Assembly: GCA_950295325.1 (NCBI GenBank)
Contig: OX485807.1
Location: 19,873,666 to 19,937,665, forward strand
Origin: Polytrichum commune
Taxonomy: Eukaryota; Streptophyta; Polytrichopsida; Polytrichales; Polytrichaceae
Length of the DNA stretch: 64,000 nt
Direction: 5' to 3'
In this document: piece after piece, positions 1-13,200 of the stretch
Position numbering within the stretch: the stretch's first letter is position 1
How the letters are laid out: every line of letters starts with the position of its first letter
The notes under the pieces: generated by a model
Seen by the model: only the letters and a program-made list of their open reading frames with translations
What the model was told of the DNA's origin: nothing
Database searches by the model: none
Made by a program: the position numbers and the translations under genes

Positions 1-1806
1 TTGAGCCCTACTCGATCCATCATTTAAGGGTAAGAGTCAATCCATATCCTTCAAACCCCTAAAGGTCGAAAATGATTTTTTTGTCCATGCAACCACTTTT
101 GCCCTATGATATCAATGACCATTTTTATGTTACAATCATTTGATCTTTGGACACGCGAATTGTTAAAACATCATGTGAACAATCCCAACTTTATAAGAAG
201 GTCATTCGTATGGTCAGGTCCATCGTGAGAGGTACATACTTTCTTTCATAAGGTACTGATCCGGACTGAATATGTTAGATGATTGTGCGGAGACTTCACT
301 TTGGCTTGAAGGCCCATGTGATAGAGTTTAGGAAACTCCAACCCAAAACGACTATGTCTATGAGATCGTGACTACGTTAGCACAATAATGTATTGCAATG
401 CAAGAAAGAGACAAAGCTCGGGACGTTGTAACATATATCAATTGGTAAGCTTTATCCATCCAACAACGACCCACCGCTTAACCTACGTCATATACACAAA
501 GTGGTTCAACTTTCGAACACGGTACATACCTACATATATGGGTAGCAAAGCACGCGGTGGGTTGCATACACGCAATATTGGTCGAATCCAATAACATCCT
601 TGAACTGCATGTGTTGCATGTTTTTTAGTAAGCTCCACCGAGTTAAAGATTCGAGAGTGAATGAAAGAGAGGAGGTACCCACATAGGCCACTTGGGAAAG
701 CCTTGGGCTTTGCGAAGCTTGCCACTAGCAAGTGAAATTGTTCATGGTAATAGTGTCGATGACGTAAATGTGAAGGTGGGTCCAATATGGTGTTTAATGT
801 CGTTGGGACTTTTGCCCAAAAGTTCAAGTGCCTCCACGTGCTCAAGTAGGCGTCTTATTGGCCTACAACCGTAAAAGGTGGCATCTTCCGTGAGTCTACT
901 ACTAACTTACGTACTCCATGTTTTTCCTTCATCTTCTCTCACAACTTATGTTTGAGTAAAATTGAACATATTTTCACAACTCGGACTCTTTGATGAATTG
1001 AAATCTATGAAAGAATCCGTCCATACAATTCCAATTGATCTAAATTTCATGAAGAATATGTCAATCCTCGATGAGTAGTTGAACGTTGTATCAATGAAAA
1101 TTTATCGAAACAATCAAAACATTACTTCATAATGAAGAAATGATGTACTCAATTGATGTTGAAATGATATAATTTGATCCTAACATTTAATTCAATAATA
1201 TCATAATCATGCATGCATTTGTAATTTTTATCCGAAGATCATATCTTACAACTCAAACATGTGGTAACTATGGACTGGACCTTGATCCAATTGTATTTAG
1301 CTAAGAGTTTCTTGCTCTCAACATGTACTATACACGACTTCATTTTTTATTATTTTTGAGTGACATATTGTCAATACTCGTATGGCAATATGAAGTAACT
1401 ACTTGTGTAAGACTCACAACTACAATGACAATACAACAAATGTCGTCTTTACAACTTTTTGGTATTTTGTGAATTCTTCTCTCTACTTTGATGGGAAAAC
1501 TAGCCAGGTGTCCACACGCCTCATGTGTTCCCAAACAAATACAATATTTCTAGCATTATAATAGAAGATTGAGCTCATGACAACCAAAAGATGTTTGATA
1601 ATCATTGGAGTTATACTATGCTAAAGATGTGGCATACAATCACAAGAATATTAGAACATCATGACTTTAAACCATGGGGTACATGTAGTACCATAGGTGC
1701 TCAAATTTATCCATGAATAAAGAAGATGGATAACTCCAAGGTGTTTGTCAACCACATGCATATTTAATATAATATGTATATATGGGTGAGAGAGAGGGAG
1801 AGAGAC
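1..1806. other. gene-free AT-rich intergenic sequence
   Basis: I find no supportable gene here. Short open frames on both strands (for example one of 120 codons on the minus strand around 483-845) have no recognisable domain, no coherent splice context and an amino-acid composition typical of chance translation of AT-rich plant DNA. No RNA gene was recognised. Confidence 0.6.
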
Positions 1807-1980
1807 TTGGCCCATCACAAGCCAACACGAATAAGGGTACATTTACACTAGGGTCCAAGACCAAAGAAACTCTGAAACCAAGGAATCCTATTGGCTGAGA
1901 GCAAAAATTTGGACCCAAGGAGTTTATTTGTGTTGGCCCATCACAAGCCAACACGAATAAGGGTACATTTACACTAGGGT
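1807..1980. repeat. 48-bp exact direct repeat, two copies 126 bp apart
   Basis: Positions 1807-1854 and 1933-1980 carry the same 48 bases, beginning ttggcccatcacaagccaac. The intervening 78 bp are unrelated. The offset of 126 bp is a multiple of three, so the minus strand stays open across both copies, but nothing suggests a real protein. Exact identity suggests a recent local duplication. Confidence 0.85.
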
Positions 1981-2640
1981 TTGAGTGCAAAGTGTGAAAG
2001 AATGAAGTGGCACAAGAGTGGCGTCACTTTCTTGTTAAATCTTGCAACATTGTTAAGTGTCATGCTCCCTTATCTTAGGATAGGAGAATAATAGTGCCAA
2101 AGGTTGGGAAATATGTTGTGATTATCAAAAGACAACAACGTGAGAATAACAATGCCAAAGGTTGGAATTACATTGTGATTATCAAAAGATAACAACGTGA
2201 GAATAACAATGCCAAAGGTTGGAATTACGTTGTGATTATCAAAAGATAACAACGTGAGAATAACAATGCCAAAGGTTGGAATTACGTTGTGATTATCAAA
2301 AGATAACAACGTGAGAATAACAATGCCAAAGGTTGGAATTACGTTGTGATTATCAAGAAGACAACAACATGAGAATAACACTGCCAAAGGTTGGGAACCA
2401 TGTTGTGATTATCAAAAGACAATGGCCTAAGTCTTAGTGTTGCAGCAAGGTCTCATGGAACATAACATCTCCTTTCTTTAGAAATGGCAAGAGAACTTTA
2501 GGCTTAGAGCAATGTTCTGTAATGTTGGTCTCCGCTTAAGAAAATACACCAATGATTTTGAAAACTAATCTTCAAGCTTGGGTCCAATCTTGATTCCAAA
2601 CATAAGGTCCATTCAAAGGGTGTTTTGGACCCCAAATTTG
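1858..2640. repeat. diverged dispersed repeat, copy A (partner at 17150-17420)
   Basis: Several blocks match 17150-17420 in the same order: an aaccaagga block, a block around gaagtggcacaagagtggcg (gaagtggcgcgaatgtggca in the partner), a block with cttcaagcttgggtccaatc, and a terminal block containing ggtgttttgga. Copy A is longer because a 57-bp tandem array lies inside it. The element class is unknown; no terminal repeats were identified. Confidence 0.5.
2084..2424. repeat. 57-bp tandem array, about six copies
   Basis: The unit runs from gagaataaca through gccaaaggttgg and gtgattatcaaaag to caacgt, exactly 57 bp. Six units fit into 341 bp, the inner four nearly identical and the outer two diverged. 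Because 57 is 19 codons, the minus strand stays open for 105 codons with a 19-residue repeat. I see no signal peptide, domain or gene context, so I treat this as a minisatellite and not a protein. Confidence 0.9.
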
Positions 2641-3041
2641 TTGGTGACCCACAACAGGCCTAATGTAAACATGCATGACCACATTACGATATTAGGCACA
2701 AGATGATACTTGGAAAGGACATGACATCATTAAGAGAGTGGGGAGCTCACCATTTTAAGTAGAGGGTTTAAAAATGAGGCATGATTGAGTTAAATTCCCA
2801 AGATCAGCCTTAACCAGGTAGACATGGCTCATTTTTCTTGAGAATGAGGCCTATTATTCCTCAGGAAGGGGAATCTCCCACAAGGGCTTATGGTGACAAC
2901 AATGATGTTATGTAGGCACAAGTAACTTCTTATTCTTATTATTATTATTGAGAGAAAGAGGAAGAGAGCAAATTGTGATGTTCATATTGAAGTCTGTGTA
3001 TAGCATCATGTTGCACCTTATATATCATTAAGATATGTCCA
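2641..3041. other. intergenic, nothing recognised
   Basis: About 400 bp of unique-looking sequence with a short att microsatellite near 2935. No gene, repeat unit or regulatory site could be supported. Confidence 0.5.
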
Positions 3042-3246
3042 CCCAACACCAACACCAGAACCGATAGTAACTACTCAGATGAAAGGGGGCTGGGGGTGTC
3101 ATTTTGAAAGGTAGATTTAGGACCTCCAAGGGTCTCTTATTTATGAGTCTCCATGAATGTAATCTAGGACCCTTGGAGGTCCTAAATGTGTGTTCTTAAA
3201 TGTTGCCCCTCCTTTCAATTGGGTGGTTCGGCATTAGTGTTAGATT
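3042..3246. repeat. inverted-repeat (MITE-like) element with a perfect 20-bp stem
   Basis: Bases 3115-3134 and 3168-3187 are perfect 20-bp inverted repeats (left arm atttaggacctccaagggtc) around a 33-nt spacer. Weaker complementarity continues outwards: aacaccaacacc near 3048 pairs imperfectly with the reverse complement of the ggcattagtgtta block near 3230, and gaaaggggg near 3082 with cccctccttt near 3207. This gives an overall foldback of about 200 bp. No clear target-site duplication was found. Confidence 0.55.
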
Positions 3247-4221
3247 GAGGAACATTAACTTAATCACGAGTGGGAGTTCTCAAGAGTTCTTGAGTGGAGA
3301 GATGTCATGTTAGCAATCTCTTCAAGCATGTACCATGTGCAAAAAAGATTGATGGAAGTTAAAACGTTGAACACCATGCTCATATGGATTCGGTCATATC
3401 TTCCAAGCTTATCTTTAGATGATATGGCCGCTCACTGTGACACACGTCCTTGTGAAAGAGGTTGTGGTCACATGGGTGCCGTGCATTTTCTTCACCAGCA
3501 TCTGACATGTCCCCAAGAGTGGCCCCAGCCCTCTTCTCATACGACAACATTGTTTTTTCTCAAAACCCCATCCAACACATGTGGGCAGCAATGCAAAGGC
3601 TGACGAGAACTTGAAATTTTGTACCAATCGGGGTCCAACATGGCATCATGCATTGGCATTCTTCTTGTCTGTCTGTGTTGCAATTCCCAAGAAAAATGAC
3701 CAGGAATCGATATGAGAAAAATAACCAGCTCTTATGTGCTTGCAGGAATCAATATTAATCAACCAGTTCACAGAATATTAGCGCCCGACTCCATTTCAGA
3801 AGGGAATCGGACTTTAATTACTCACACCAGGGCACTCTTTTCAATCTCGAGATACATGTATGCGGGCCATATTCGCAGCAATAATGCCACTCCGACACTT
3901 CACAGCCCACACGTCATTTGAACATTCAACATGCGAGAACAAAGAAACCATCCTGCTAATGTATAGGAATATGCTATTAGAAAACCAGGTGGCAAAATTC
4001 TCAGGTGGACAAAGGATACCTACGCTCATCAGTAAGTCCATATTTGTATCATACTGATTTTCTCGAATGTTCATCAGCATGAAAGTTCCGGGCATTCTAA
4101 TCCTATTAGTAACATACTCTACAGCAGATCAAAACTTGCCGTGTTTTCTAACTCTAGAATCATTTATGAGACACTGACTACCTAGTAACTATTTCAGGGA
4201 AATGACCCAATTCGAGGAACT
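3247..4221. other. 3' flank of the RRP12-like gene, no further gene
   Basis: This lies downstream of the minus-strand RRP12-like stop codon and should hold its 3' UTR, but I could not place a confident poly(A) signal. Short ORFs on either strand (longest 98 codons) show no family resemblance. Confidence 0.45.
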
Positions 4222-7200
4222 TCACGATCTGTCTTTTTGAGCTTTGCTCTTGTCCTTATGAGCTTTCTGCTTCTTGTTCCGGCTTGCACCCTTGGTCGCC
4301 AACGCATCCTTGGAGCTCATCCCTTGCATTTTCTTTGCTGTATGCATAACACTACCCAATCCCTTCCTCGCGGCGGTTCTCTTTGCCTCTCGTCTATTAA
4401 GCATCTTGGGATCAAGAGGCCAGTATGCATATGGGTCTAACTTCCCTTCCTTCTTGACATCACCCATTACCTTGCTCTTCTTGCTAGCATACTCATCTCC
4501 TGTGTATGCCCAGCTACTGTTCTCTTTCTTGAGTTTCTTCGCCGGCCCAGCTTTGCTTCCGCTTCTCTCTCTTGACTGTGGGTTTTCAGAACGTTTGTGT
4601 TTTGAGCTTTTACCACCTTGGCTTACAGCATCAGGGTGATCTTCCTCCCATTGCTTTTTCCTCTTTAGCTTCTCCCTAATTCGATCCCCACTTTCATCCA
4701 CAATCAATTTTCCCTCAGATGTGTACTCCATGTCCTCGTCACTATCATGCTTTGCTGGTTGAGATTTAGGGCCTCTTAGAACCTCCCGTGTCTTGCGAGT
4801 GTCTAGCAAATCAAGTGGCTCTCCATCACCTTCAGTATCCATTGCATCCTCTGGTAATCTTTTGTTTGATTTTCTGATTACCCTTGACCTGTAAAGCCCA
4901 GGCCAGACATTCATTACTAAGCATACTGCAATTTTTTTGCAGCTAAAAAACACCTTGGAAAAAGTGAAGATGATGTTACTGCTATCCTGATGTTAACATT
5001 GCCTCCCTCCCATCAATGAGTATGGCCCTCACTTTTGCAAATAGGAGCTGATGTGGCACTTGCAAACTGACTATATATATATAATTTAGTACGAGATAAT
5101 GGGCTTCTATAAAGAATCGAAGAATGATGTCCACCCAAAAAAAGTTATGGAAAGGAACAGTACAACAACCTTTGCTGTTATCCCACTAAGAGAACAGTGG
5201 GATAACAAACTACATTCCAACATACCTTTTCGTTCCATCAGACTTATTGAAAGAGCTCTTCTTGCCCAATGTTGAAGCCTTCATACTCTCATCCATGTCA
5301 AAATCACTATCATCTTCATCATCTTCATCTGAGAAGACATCTGTATGATTCCATTTACTCTTCCTGGAAAAACAGAGAAGTATGTGAATACATCAGCTGC
5401 TGTCCTAGTTTGATGTACAAAACTCTCAAATCAATGGAGCCACTTCAAAGCATGTGTAATACATGAACAATTACCGCACTGGAAAATCTGGGAGGCATAA
5501 TAGATCACAATATGAGGCGAAGTTCTTTGTTCAAACAAAGAGCAGATTGAAAAACATAACAGGAGTCAGTACTGGAGAACAGATTGAAGGAGTCAGTACT
5601 TGGCTGTGCTTGCTCGAGATGCAACAGACTTGGCATCACCCTCTTCTCCTCCATCAGTACCTTTCTTCTTTCTTTCTGCCTGCTCTTTTGTCTGTAAGAT
5701 TGCAATGATGAACTTCTCAAGTCACAGAAAGTATAATAAGATGATTTACTGCTTACCAACTGGTTATAAGTACATATACAGATATAGAGGAAGAACTGAA
5801 TTTCACATCACCAAACAGAAAGCTTCCTAAGTGATGCATATTCATATCCTAAGGGTACGCAATCAAATGTTTCTTCAGCTAAGTGGACTTACTTTACGAA
5901 TATTGGTAAGAAGTTTCATATGCTCCTGTGGCATGACCTTGGCAACAGAGTCCATACCACATCGTCGAACTAGCCTCTCAATTATGGCTCGGACCTGCCA
6001 TAATCATCCATTCAAAAATTGAATATCATAACAAATTGCAGAATGTAAATGTCAGCTAACTAAACCATACGGTCAATGGTCATCTTTGAGTGTTTGAATG
6101 CGTATATGATTGAAAAGCCGACCTTAATGAAACCTATGAGTTTCTCCAGTAGCTGAAGTGATGCCCTACTGTCCCATGACCCTCAATCAACCATTTAACT
6201 CCTAAATGCCTACAATAACACATTTTCTCCTTGGCCCAAACTCCATATCAATGGATTGAAGTGTCAGCAAAGAACCTTTGCCATTAGGGGTTAAATTACA
6301 TGATACCCTTGATCAACTGATGAGACAATGAAAAGATAATAAAGCTGAGTAATACAGTAAACCAGAAACACACCTTGGCTTTGAAGTGATTTTTTGAATC
6401 GTCTGACCAAAGTATCAAACCTTCTACAAGGCTCTTCAAATGTTGGTCCAGTTCTTGTGCTGGCAAACGGGCTATTACCACCTTCACTAGGCCTAAGACA
6501 GACTGTTTAAATAATCAATAACACATGTCAAACAATAAACTGGGCATCATGTAGTCGAAGTACTTATAACACACTTGATTATTCACAAGTGGAATATCCA
6601 TTCAAACTGATAAATAATACTATCAGAGGGTCTCAGAATATCATCAACAAGTCTATAAACTCTGATGGGCAGCAAAGGAAAGTAGTACCTTGATGATTTC
6701 ACGGTTTTTGCTCCTCAATAACAATAGAGCTGATGGAAGGAGATCAGGAACAGTGTGACAAAGCTCAGCTGAAAATTCATACAGTAGTCGTGCCAAACCC
6801 ACCACAGCAGCGCTCACCATGTGTGGAGTGGAGCCAGCAAGACACCCCACAATCTGCTCAATCAAAAATGATTTAAAATAGCGTTGGGTAAGAAAGAAAA
6901 GCTTTTGAATGTAATTGTAGATAAGCCAATTGAAGGTGCAAACACAAGGCTTGAAGATATCACAAGGATATAAACCTACAGAAACTTTCCAACCAGGTTA
7001 TAATTCTAGGCATTGACAATGATTTCACCCACACGACTTAGATTTCTCCCGAGAAGAATAAATGAATAGAACTTATGTTGAAAATAGAATATGTGAGCAA
7101 TATCAAGAGCGAGTACCACACCATTGTAAAAAAATTTAGGAGGCGCTCTTTGGAACCACCAGTCTCCTCATCCTCCATACCATGCCCAATCTCAATAAGC

Positions 7201-10200
7201 AAGTCATAGGCTGCATTCCGAGTTTTCTTGTTTGACTGTATCAACCACATACACCCATATTGTCAGTGCCATATTCTAAATAAGTTCATGGAAGGTTGGT
7301 ACTGTCTTGACATTGATGCTACATGAATGCTTTTCCCAATTTAGGACTTCATGAACTCCAGCTGTGAACTAAAATGTGCTCTTGATGTTGATTGCAATTT
7401 TGAGACCTCTACTGAGGAATAGTGTCAAACTGAGTAAGGCACATCGAGGGATATGAGATATTAAGCATGTTATTACCTCTTTGGTGGCCAATATGATTTC
7501 ACTGATGAGTGTAGCTATTGCTTCATTCTTTCTCTCATCCCCTGCCTGCAAAAATAGCCACAGTACCAACCATTGGCCTTGCATCAAACCATGTTCAGTT
7601 GGAATATCAGGAGCAAAGTTCAATTGGGGGAAAAGGCCCTATTCAACTTCCAAGGGTGGAATGTACTTCACTTGCATTCCTAATCAACTACAAATCTCAT
7701 ACAAGGTTAGAAAAGCTTAGAACGAAATAACAGATACCTTGGAGAGATGAAGGATTAAGAAATGCAGACAAGCAAGGCGATGTCGTTTGGCGGACGAATG
7801 AACACTGGACAGAGCTGTCAGCAGAGTCTCTAGCATCTCCTCTGATCTTCCAGCTACAAACTCCATATTGGCCTGTTCACATGACATTTACAAAATAAGT
7901 TCCTCCTAAGAAAATAACTGTGTACGTATGGCTGAAAATTATCCCAGGACTGGAGTATTTTAGATCACAATACATTTGATGATAATGAAAAATTGCAGAA
8001 TCATCTCCTGTCTAGTGCCTAGAGGCATAGGCCACATTCCTGGAATTCAATAATCTTTCAAGGACAAAGAATTAGTTCAAAGACACAGTAATTGTCTTGC
8101 CACACCTGCATACTATCTCTCCTCTCACCTGAAATAAAGTTACAGAATTGAAATAAATCAACAAGGAGCAAGTCAGCAAAGTAATCAGACTTGTACTGCA
8201 AACATGCACACATGTTTGAAAAGGACATATTAAAAAAAGGTTACCTGGCAGATGCTGGCCAACACTTTATAAGCTTTCTTTTGTACTGCTCCATCACTAT
8301 CCTGCAATTGCATAACAATGCTAGACTTAGGTCTTAATTTTGAAGTTCTAATGTTCAAACTAAAGATCTTCACAAAACTTGCCTCTCTTAATATCTGCAG
8401 CTCTTCCAGTGTCTACAATCTTGAAACAGCCTTCAGTGCAAAAATTACAGTTTTCATAGTTCTCAAGTTGACAATGAAAATGGTGTGTACCTGTAAGGCA
8501 GGCTTTGCTGTAGTGAAAAGCATGCCCAAGGCCTCCTCATCTAGTCCATTAACCAAAGATAGAGCAAGATCCATGAAGACACACCTGCAGACATTGTCAA
8601 CTTCTTCAAACAAATACCTTGTTATCCTCTTCAGCACTCTGAACTATATAAGGGTAGGAGTTCTCCTCCTTCAACCCTTCAATGAGAATTCTAAAAGAAA
8701 CAAAAGAAACGAGTCATACCTAATGCCAAAAAACACATGCTTAACAAGTAAAACACAGGTAAGATAATAACCTGCGTGCTGTGGCACTCTCTTCAGGTTT
8801 TGGAGCATCCACTTGCATGGCACCTGCCTCAGCTTCTGGAACTGGAGTAACAGCATCTACTGTAGCTTGCAGAAGCTTCTTCATGATAGCAACAAAAAAG
8901 TTTTTGACTGTCGCCTTGTCTGAGATGGATGCAATTGCAGATATTGTAGCCTGTGAAGACAATCAAAGACTCAAAACATAAGTGCATTTTACCTGGACAT
9001 CTGATAAAACAAAATCACAATCAACAGAAAATAATTTGAAGATGTAAGTGCTAGATAACTCGTAGAGCACTCACAGCAATCCAATAGACTCTGCCACTCC
9101 AAGTCTTGTGAGAACAGAATATGATGGAAATTACATCCAAAGACATCAGAGAGCAACAAAAACTGGCAGCGTTGTTGGATTAGTGGATCAGACATGACAA
9201 CTAACCTGCAGGTCTCCACGTCTTTCTGGAGTAGATGCAACAAAGAGATTGAATAGAAGAGGCAGAAAATTGCGAGAAAATCCAGCAATTGCTTTAAGAT
9301 TTGCAGTTGCCACTTCTGGGGAATATAGAGACCTTGCTCGCTTTTCAGCAACACTCAACTCCTCAGTAGAGTCATCAATAACTTCTTTGGCCCACATCTT
9401 ACCCTCCAACTTGTCTCCTCTGGCAGCCCTGTTTTGAGCAACCACAGTCTGACACAGAGCAGAACACCAAGATGGGTGAGAAAATACATCAAAAATGTAC
9501 CTACACTTTGATTTTTCAGAGCAGTGCATAAGGGATCAGACCTACCACCCCACTAAAAGGTGACATGATTATCCAATTCCAGGTCACTTAAAAACATCCA
9601 AACCAGTCTAGACAGACTTTAAACAGTAAAAAGGAGGGCACTGCAATATCCAAACAGCTACTGTCTCTACTATCAAAAATCCCTAAATTAAAAAGGAATT
9701 CAGCATGTGGCTGACTTCTCAGATCAGATCATTACAAAAGCATTAATCACAAGATGCTGTTTCTTAAGGAGAAGAATCTGAGTACCCCATTCCTATTCTC
9801 ATCTTCCAAGAGTAAAATAGAATGATTTAGTTATCACAGATGACCAGGAAACTGAGAATATGCCACTACACTCTTTGTTCAACACCAGTCTCATTGAGAC
9901 TTGGTGAAAAATTGAGCACCTCAGATTAGCATGACGGCAAACATCTGCGCCCACTGCAGGCCGGGTAGAACAACTACCTCGGTGCGCATTTTACCCTGCG
10001 AGGCTCACTGCACCTTGCTTCGTCATCACTGGTGTTCACTAGTACTTTGAAACACTACATAGATGTCTAAATCACAAGCCACTCTCAGATATAATCAAGT
10101 TGCACAATCTCAAGCATTAGCTCCTGGAAGAGCCAAGAATTGGGAAGGGCTTATGATCACCATCTTGCCCAAATTCCCAATATGAGAAGTGCTTGGTCTA

Positions 10201-13200
10201 TTAAGACATTTTAGAGTCCATAGCCTTGTCAGTTCCAGGTCTCCTTCCACAGAAACATCCACAAGGACTTAAAGCTGGAAGTCCCTTGAGAATAGAGAAC
10301 ATAAAGGTAATAACGCAGGATGATGTTTAACAGTTTCTCTTAAATACACAGTTAATTGCTTGGGATCCATTTACAGATTTGAAATACAAACTACAGGACA
10401 ACAAAATGTTGTTCAGTCTTTAAGGTAATACCTTCAAGCTGGAGCATATGAGGCCTCTCAACTCTGGCTCCTTTGTAAGTGCATCACCTAAAGCCTTTGC
10501 AATGAGGCTAAAGCTCTTGGCAGTGTCCACAGGATAATTGCAGACTGCAGGTAGTAGGGCCCAGATAGATTGCACACATGACTCAGCATTTTTGGAGGCT
10601 ACTGGCTTTCCATCTGCAGCACACTGCACAACACATGTGTGAGAGAAATAAACCTCCAAAGAGAATCAGAAGTAAGACTCTGCAAACTACATTAGCCTTG
10701 CTATCAATGAGATGCAACTATTTCAACTCTCAACATGCAATTGAGTTCAGACACATCACCATATCCTTAAAAGGACTAGTTGCCATCAATAGTTTTCAGA
10801 GTCGTACTTTGAACATATAAATACCAGTATTTTCCATCATTATGTATTAGTCTACACAGGGGTCTATCACTGCACAAATAAATGCAATCATTCTAGAAAA
10901 CACCAACCTTACGAGCCCGTTCCCGTAGACGAGTAGCCAAGGGCATGAGGCTTTGAGCAAAGAATTGAATGCGTGCCCCCACAATATGCTGCTTCAAAAT
11001 AGGGAGAAGCCACACCCGAGAATCTGTAAGATTAGGACCATCCATCTCTAGAGGAAGTAGTGACAAAAGCTGATCTGGACCCATAGCAGCAACAGCTGCT
11101 CCAAGTGTTTTGTGTAGCTGCATGTAGAAAGAATTGTTACATAAATATGTTCCCACATAGTAAACCAACATATAAACAAAATGAACTTCATCAGTGGCAG
11201 CCAGAACACACTAAGAGCCTTGTCTTCTTTCTTTTTTTAAATGTCTTAGTAATGGCAACTGCTCACATAATGGCCTGCATCAATTCTCCTTTTTGGACTA
11301 AAACATACCTGCTTGCGGCAAGCCATGTCTTGATCAGGCAAGTTTTGCAAGTCGCCTAGAGTCTTTACTGTGCCCGCCAGAAGAATAGCCGAAGACTCCC
11401 CTGCCAAAACAGTAACATCAGAACTCAGCACCCATACAGCAAAGATCCACTACCGGAATACTTTTCAGACCTCAACTGATAGCATACAAGTAATACAAGG
11501 TCTTAGCTAAAAACACTTTAGGGCAGTTCAATATCTGGCATATATCCAACAATAGATATTGGTGGTAGGCATACTCAAAATTGAGCTGAGATAACTAAAA
11601 AGACTAAAATAAGCCTCCATTTCACTACAATGCTTCTTCAATGCTCATAATTAACAATCGCATAATTAATGTGAATCAACATGATACTACATCTGAGTAA
11701 TGTCTGTACAATATTAGGGCCAATAGGCAAAGAACTGTTGTGAGGACATTGCAATTAATGATTACATTGCACAAAGCCATTCAACTCGAGGACAAATAGA
11801 ACCTGCAGACTTGTAATGACGGGTTCTTGAAACTCACCCAATTTGTCAAAGAGGGCAGCCACCACGTGCATGGACATGTCCCAGGCAGTGCTGTATTGAT
11901 AACTGAGAGTGCTCTCAACAGTCACACAGATCCGCTCAATTGGTGTAAGAGCACCTTTCCTTTGTTGTTGTTCACCATGTAACTTGAGTTGACTAACTCC
12001 TTGCTGGATCATGGGCTCATCAATACAGCTCCCAATTACCACCCGCATGCACTCTGCTGCAGAAAATACCACCTCTTCTTGTGCTGAGGCCAAGAGCCCA
12101 GCAAGGGAGTGAAAAACAGCAGGAAGCTTTGTGACAGAGAGATTGCGATCACTGACCCACAGTTTTTCAAAACCATGTTGTATAACTCGAGTCACAACTG
12201 TGACCTCATCTACTGAACTACGTTTCTCTCCTGAAGCTAAAAGAGCACCTAGTCTACCCAGAAGCTCACCTAATGCTGGAGCAGGAATTTCAGTATTAGG
12301 ATACATACATAAAGTTTGTAACGTATCAAGAACACTACGTGAAACCATAGGTTGCTGAAGTTCATGAAGTTGTGCTAAGTGAGGTAGAATGCGACTAATG
12401 GCTTTAGATGATAACAGAGGGAGTAACTGTTTTAACGCTCCAAGCATATGTAGAACTTCAACTGCACCAGTAGAGGACTTTCCTTCAATTTCAGACTTTC
12501 CAGACTTTCCAGATAGAGATTTGGAGACTGTAGTCAAGGACCGTTCAAAGAGGTTAACTACAACATCACTTGCTGTACCCAAGGCCTGCGTTCCTTGCAA
12601 GCCAGACAATACCTCCCCCATGCATGATTGTGCCCGCTTGCGTACCTGCCCATTAAACACAGGTTTATAAGTACTGCTTTATTGACAAGATGCCATAGTT
12701 CATTTGTGAAAGTAGAATCATACGTAGCCAACACACCTGAAAAGAATTTGTAAAGGAAACAGAGGGGGGATTAAAGCCTTGTGGGAAAAGAAGATCAATG
12801 ATCTCAAGATAAATGGTGAGCGGATTTCACTGAAATTGAATTTCAAACTAGGATCTTGGCAAACAGGCTTGTGAGCAAAACTGCCAACCCTAGTAAAACC
12901 TAACCGACAGTAGAAACTAAAAGTCTTGCTTCAGCCATAAAGACGGCAAGAGCACACATCAGTGAATTCCAATTTGACATTCAGGAAAGACTGGCCGAAT
13001 TGTGAGCTAGAATTCTAAAGGTCTAGCTACACCAAGTGTTAGCCGTCCATAAGTCTGAGTGCCTAACCCCAGTTGGAAATGCCACGTTAACATCATCGTT
13101 GTCATCATATATGCCATTATTACTACAACATTCCTATGTCCACATCTAGCGGCAAAGTTTAGATTGACTTAATTGATCAATTTTTATGAACACATAGAAC

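Noticed and set aside
483-845. 120-codon minus-strand ORF near the left end
   Set aside because: No recognisable domain, no coding-like composition, no gene context.
2070-2387. Repeat protein encoded by the 57-bp array
   Set aside because: The open frame follows from a unit length divisible by three; no start context, signal or flanking exon supports a gene.
8618-8690. Alternative RRP12-like exon 8 starting at 8690
   Set aside because: It gives a plausible peptide at first but then needs a 30-bp intron or runs into a stop. Starting at 8638 joins directly to the conserved segment in phase.
11803-11837. RRP12-like exon 2 extended to a donor at 11803
   Set aside because: The gtgagt donor after 11838 joins exon 3 to give LFDKLGESSAILLAGTVK, which fits the family; the longer form would add an unconserved insert and shift the acceptor.
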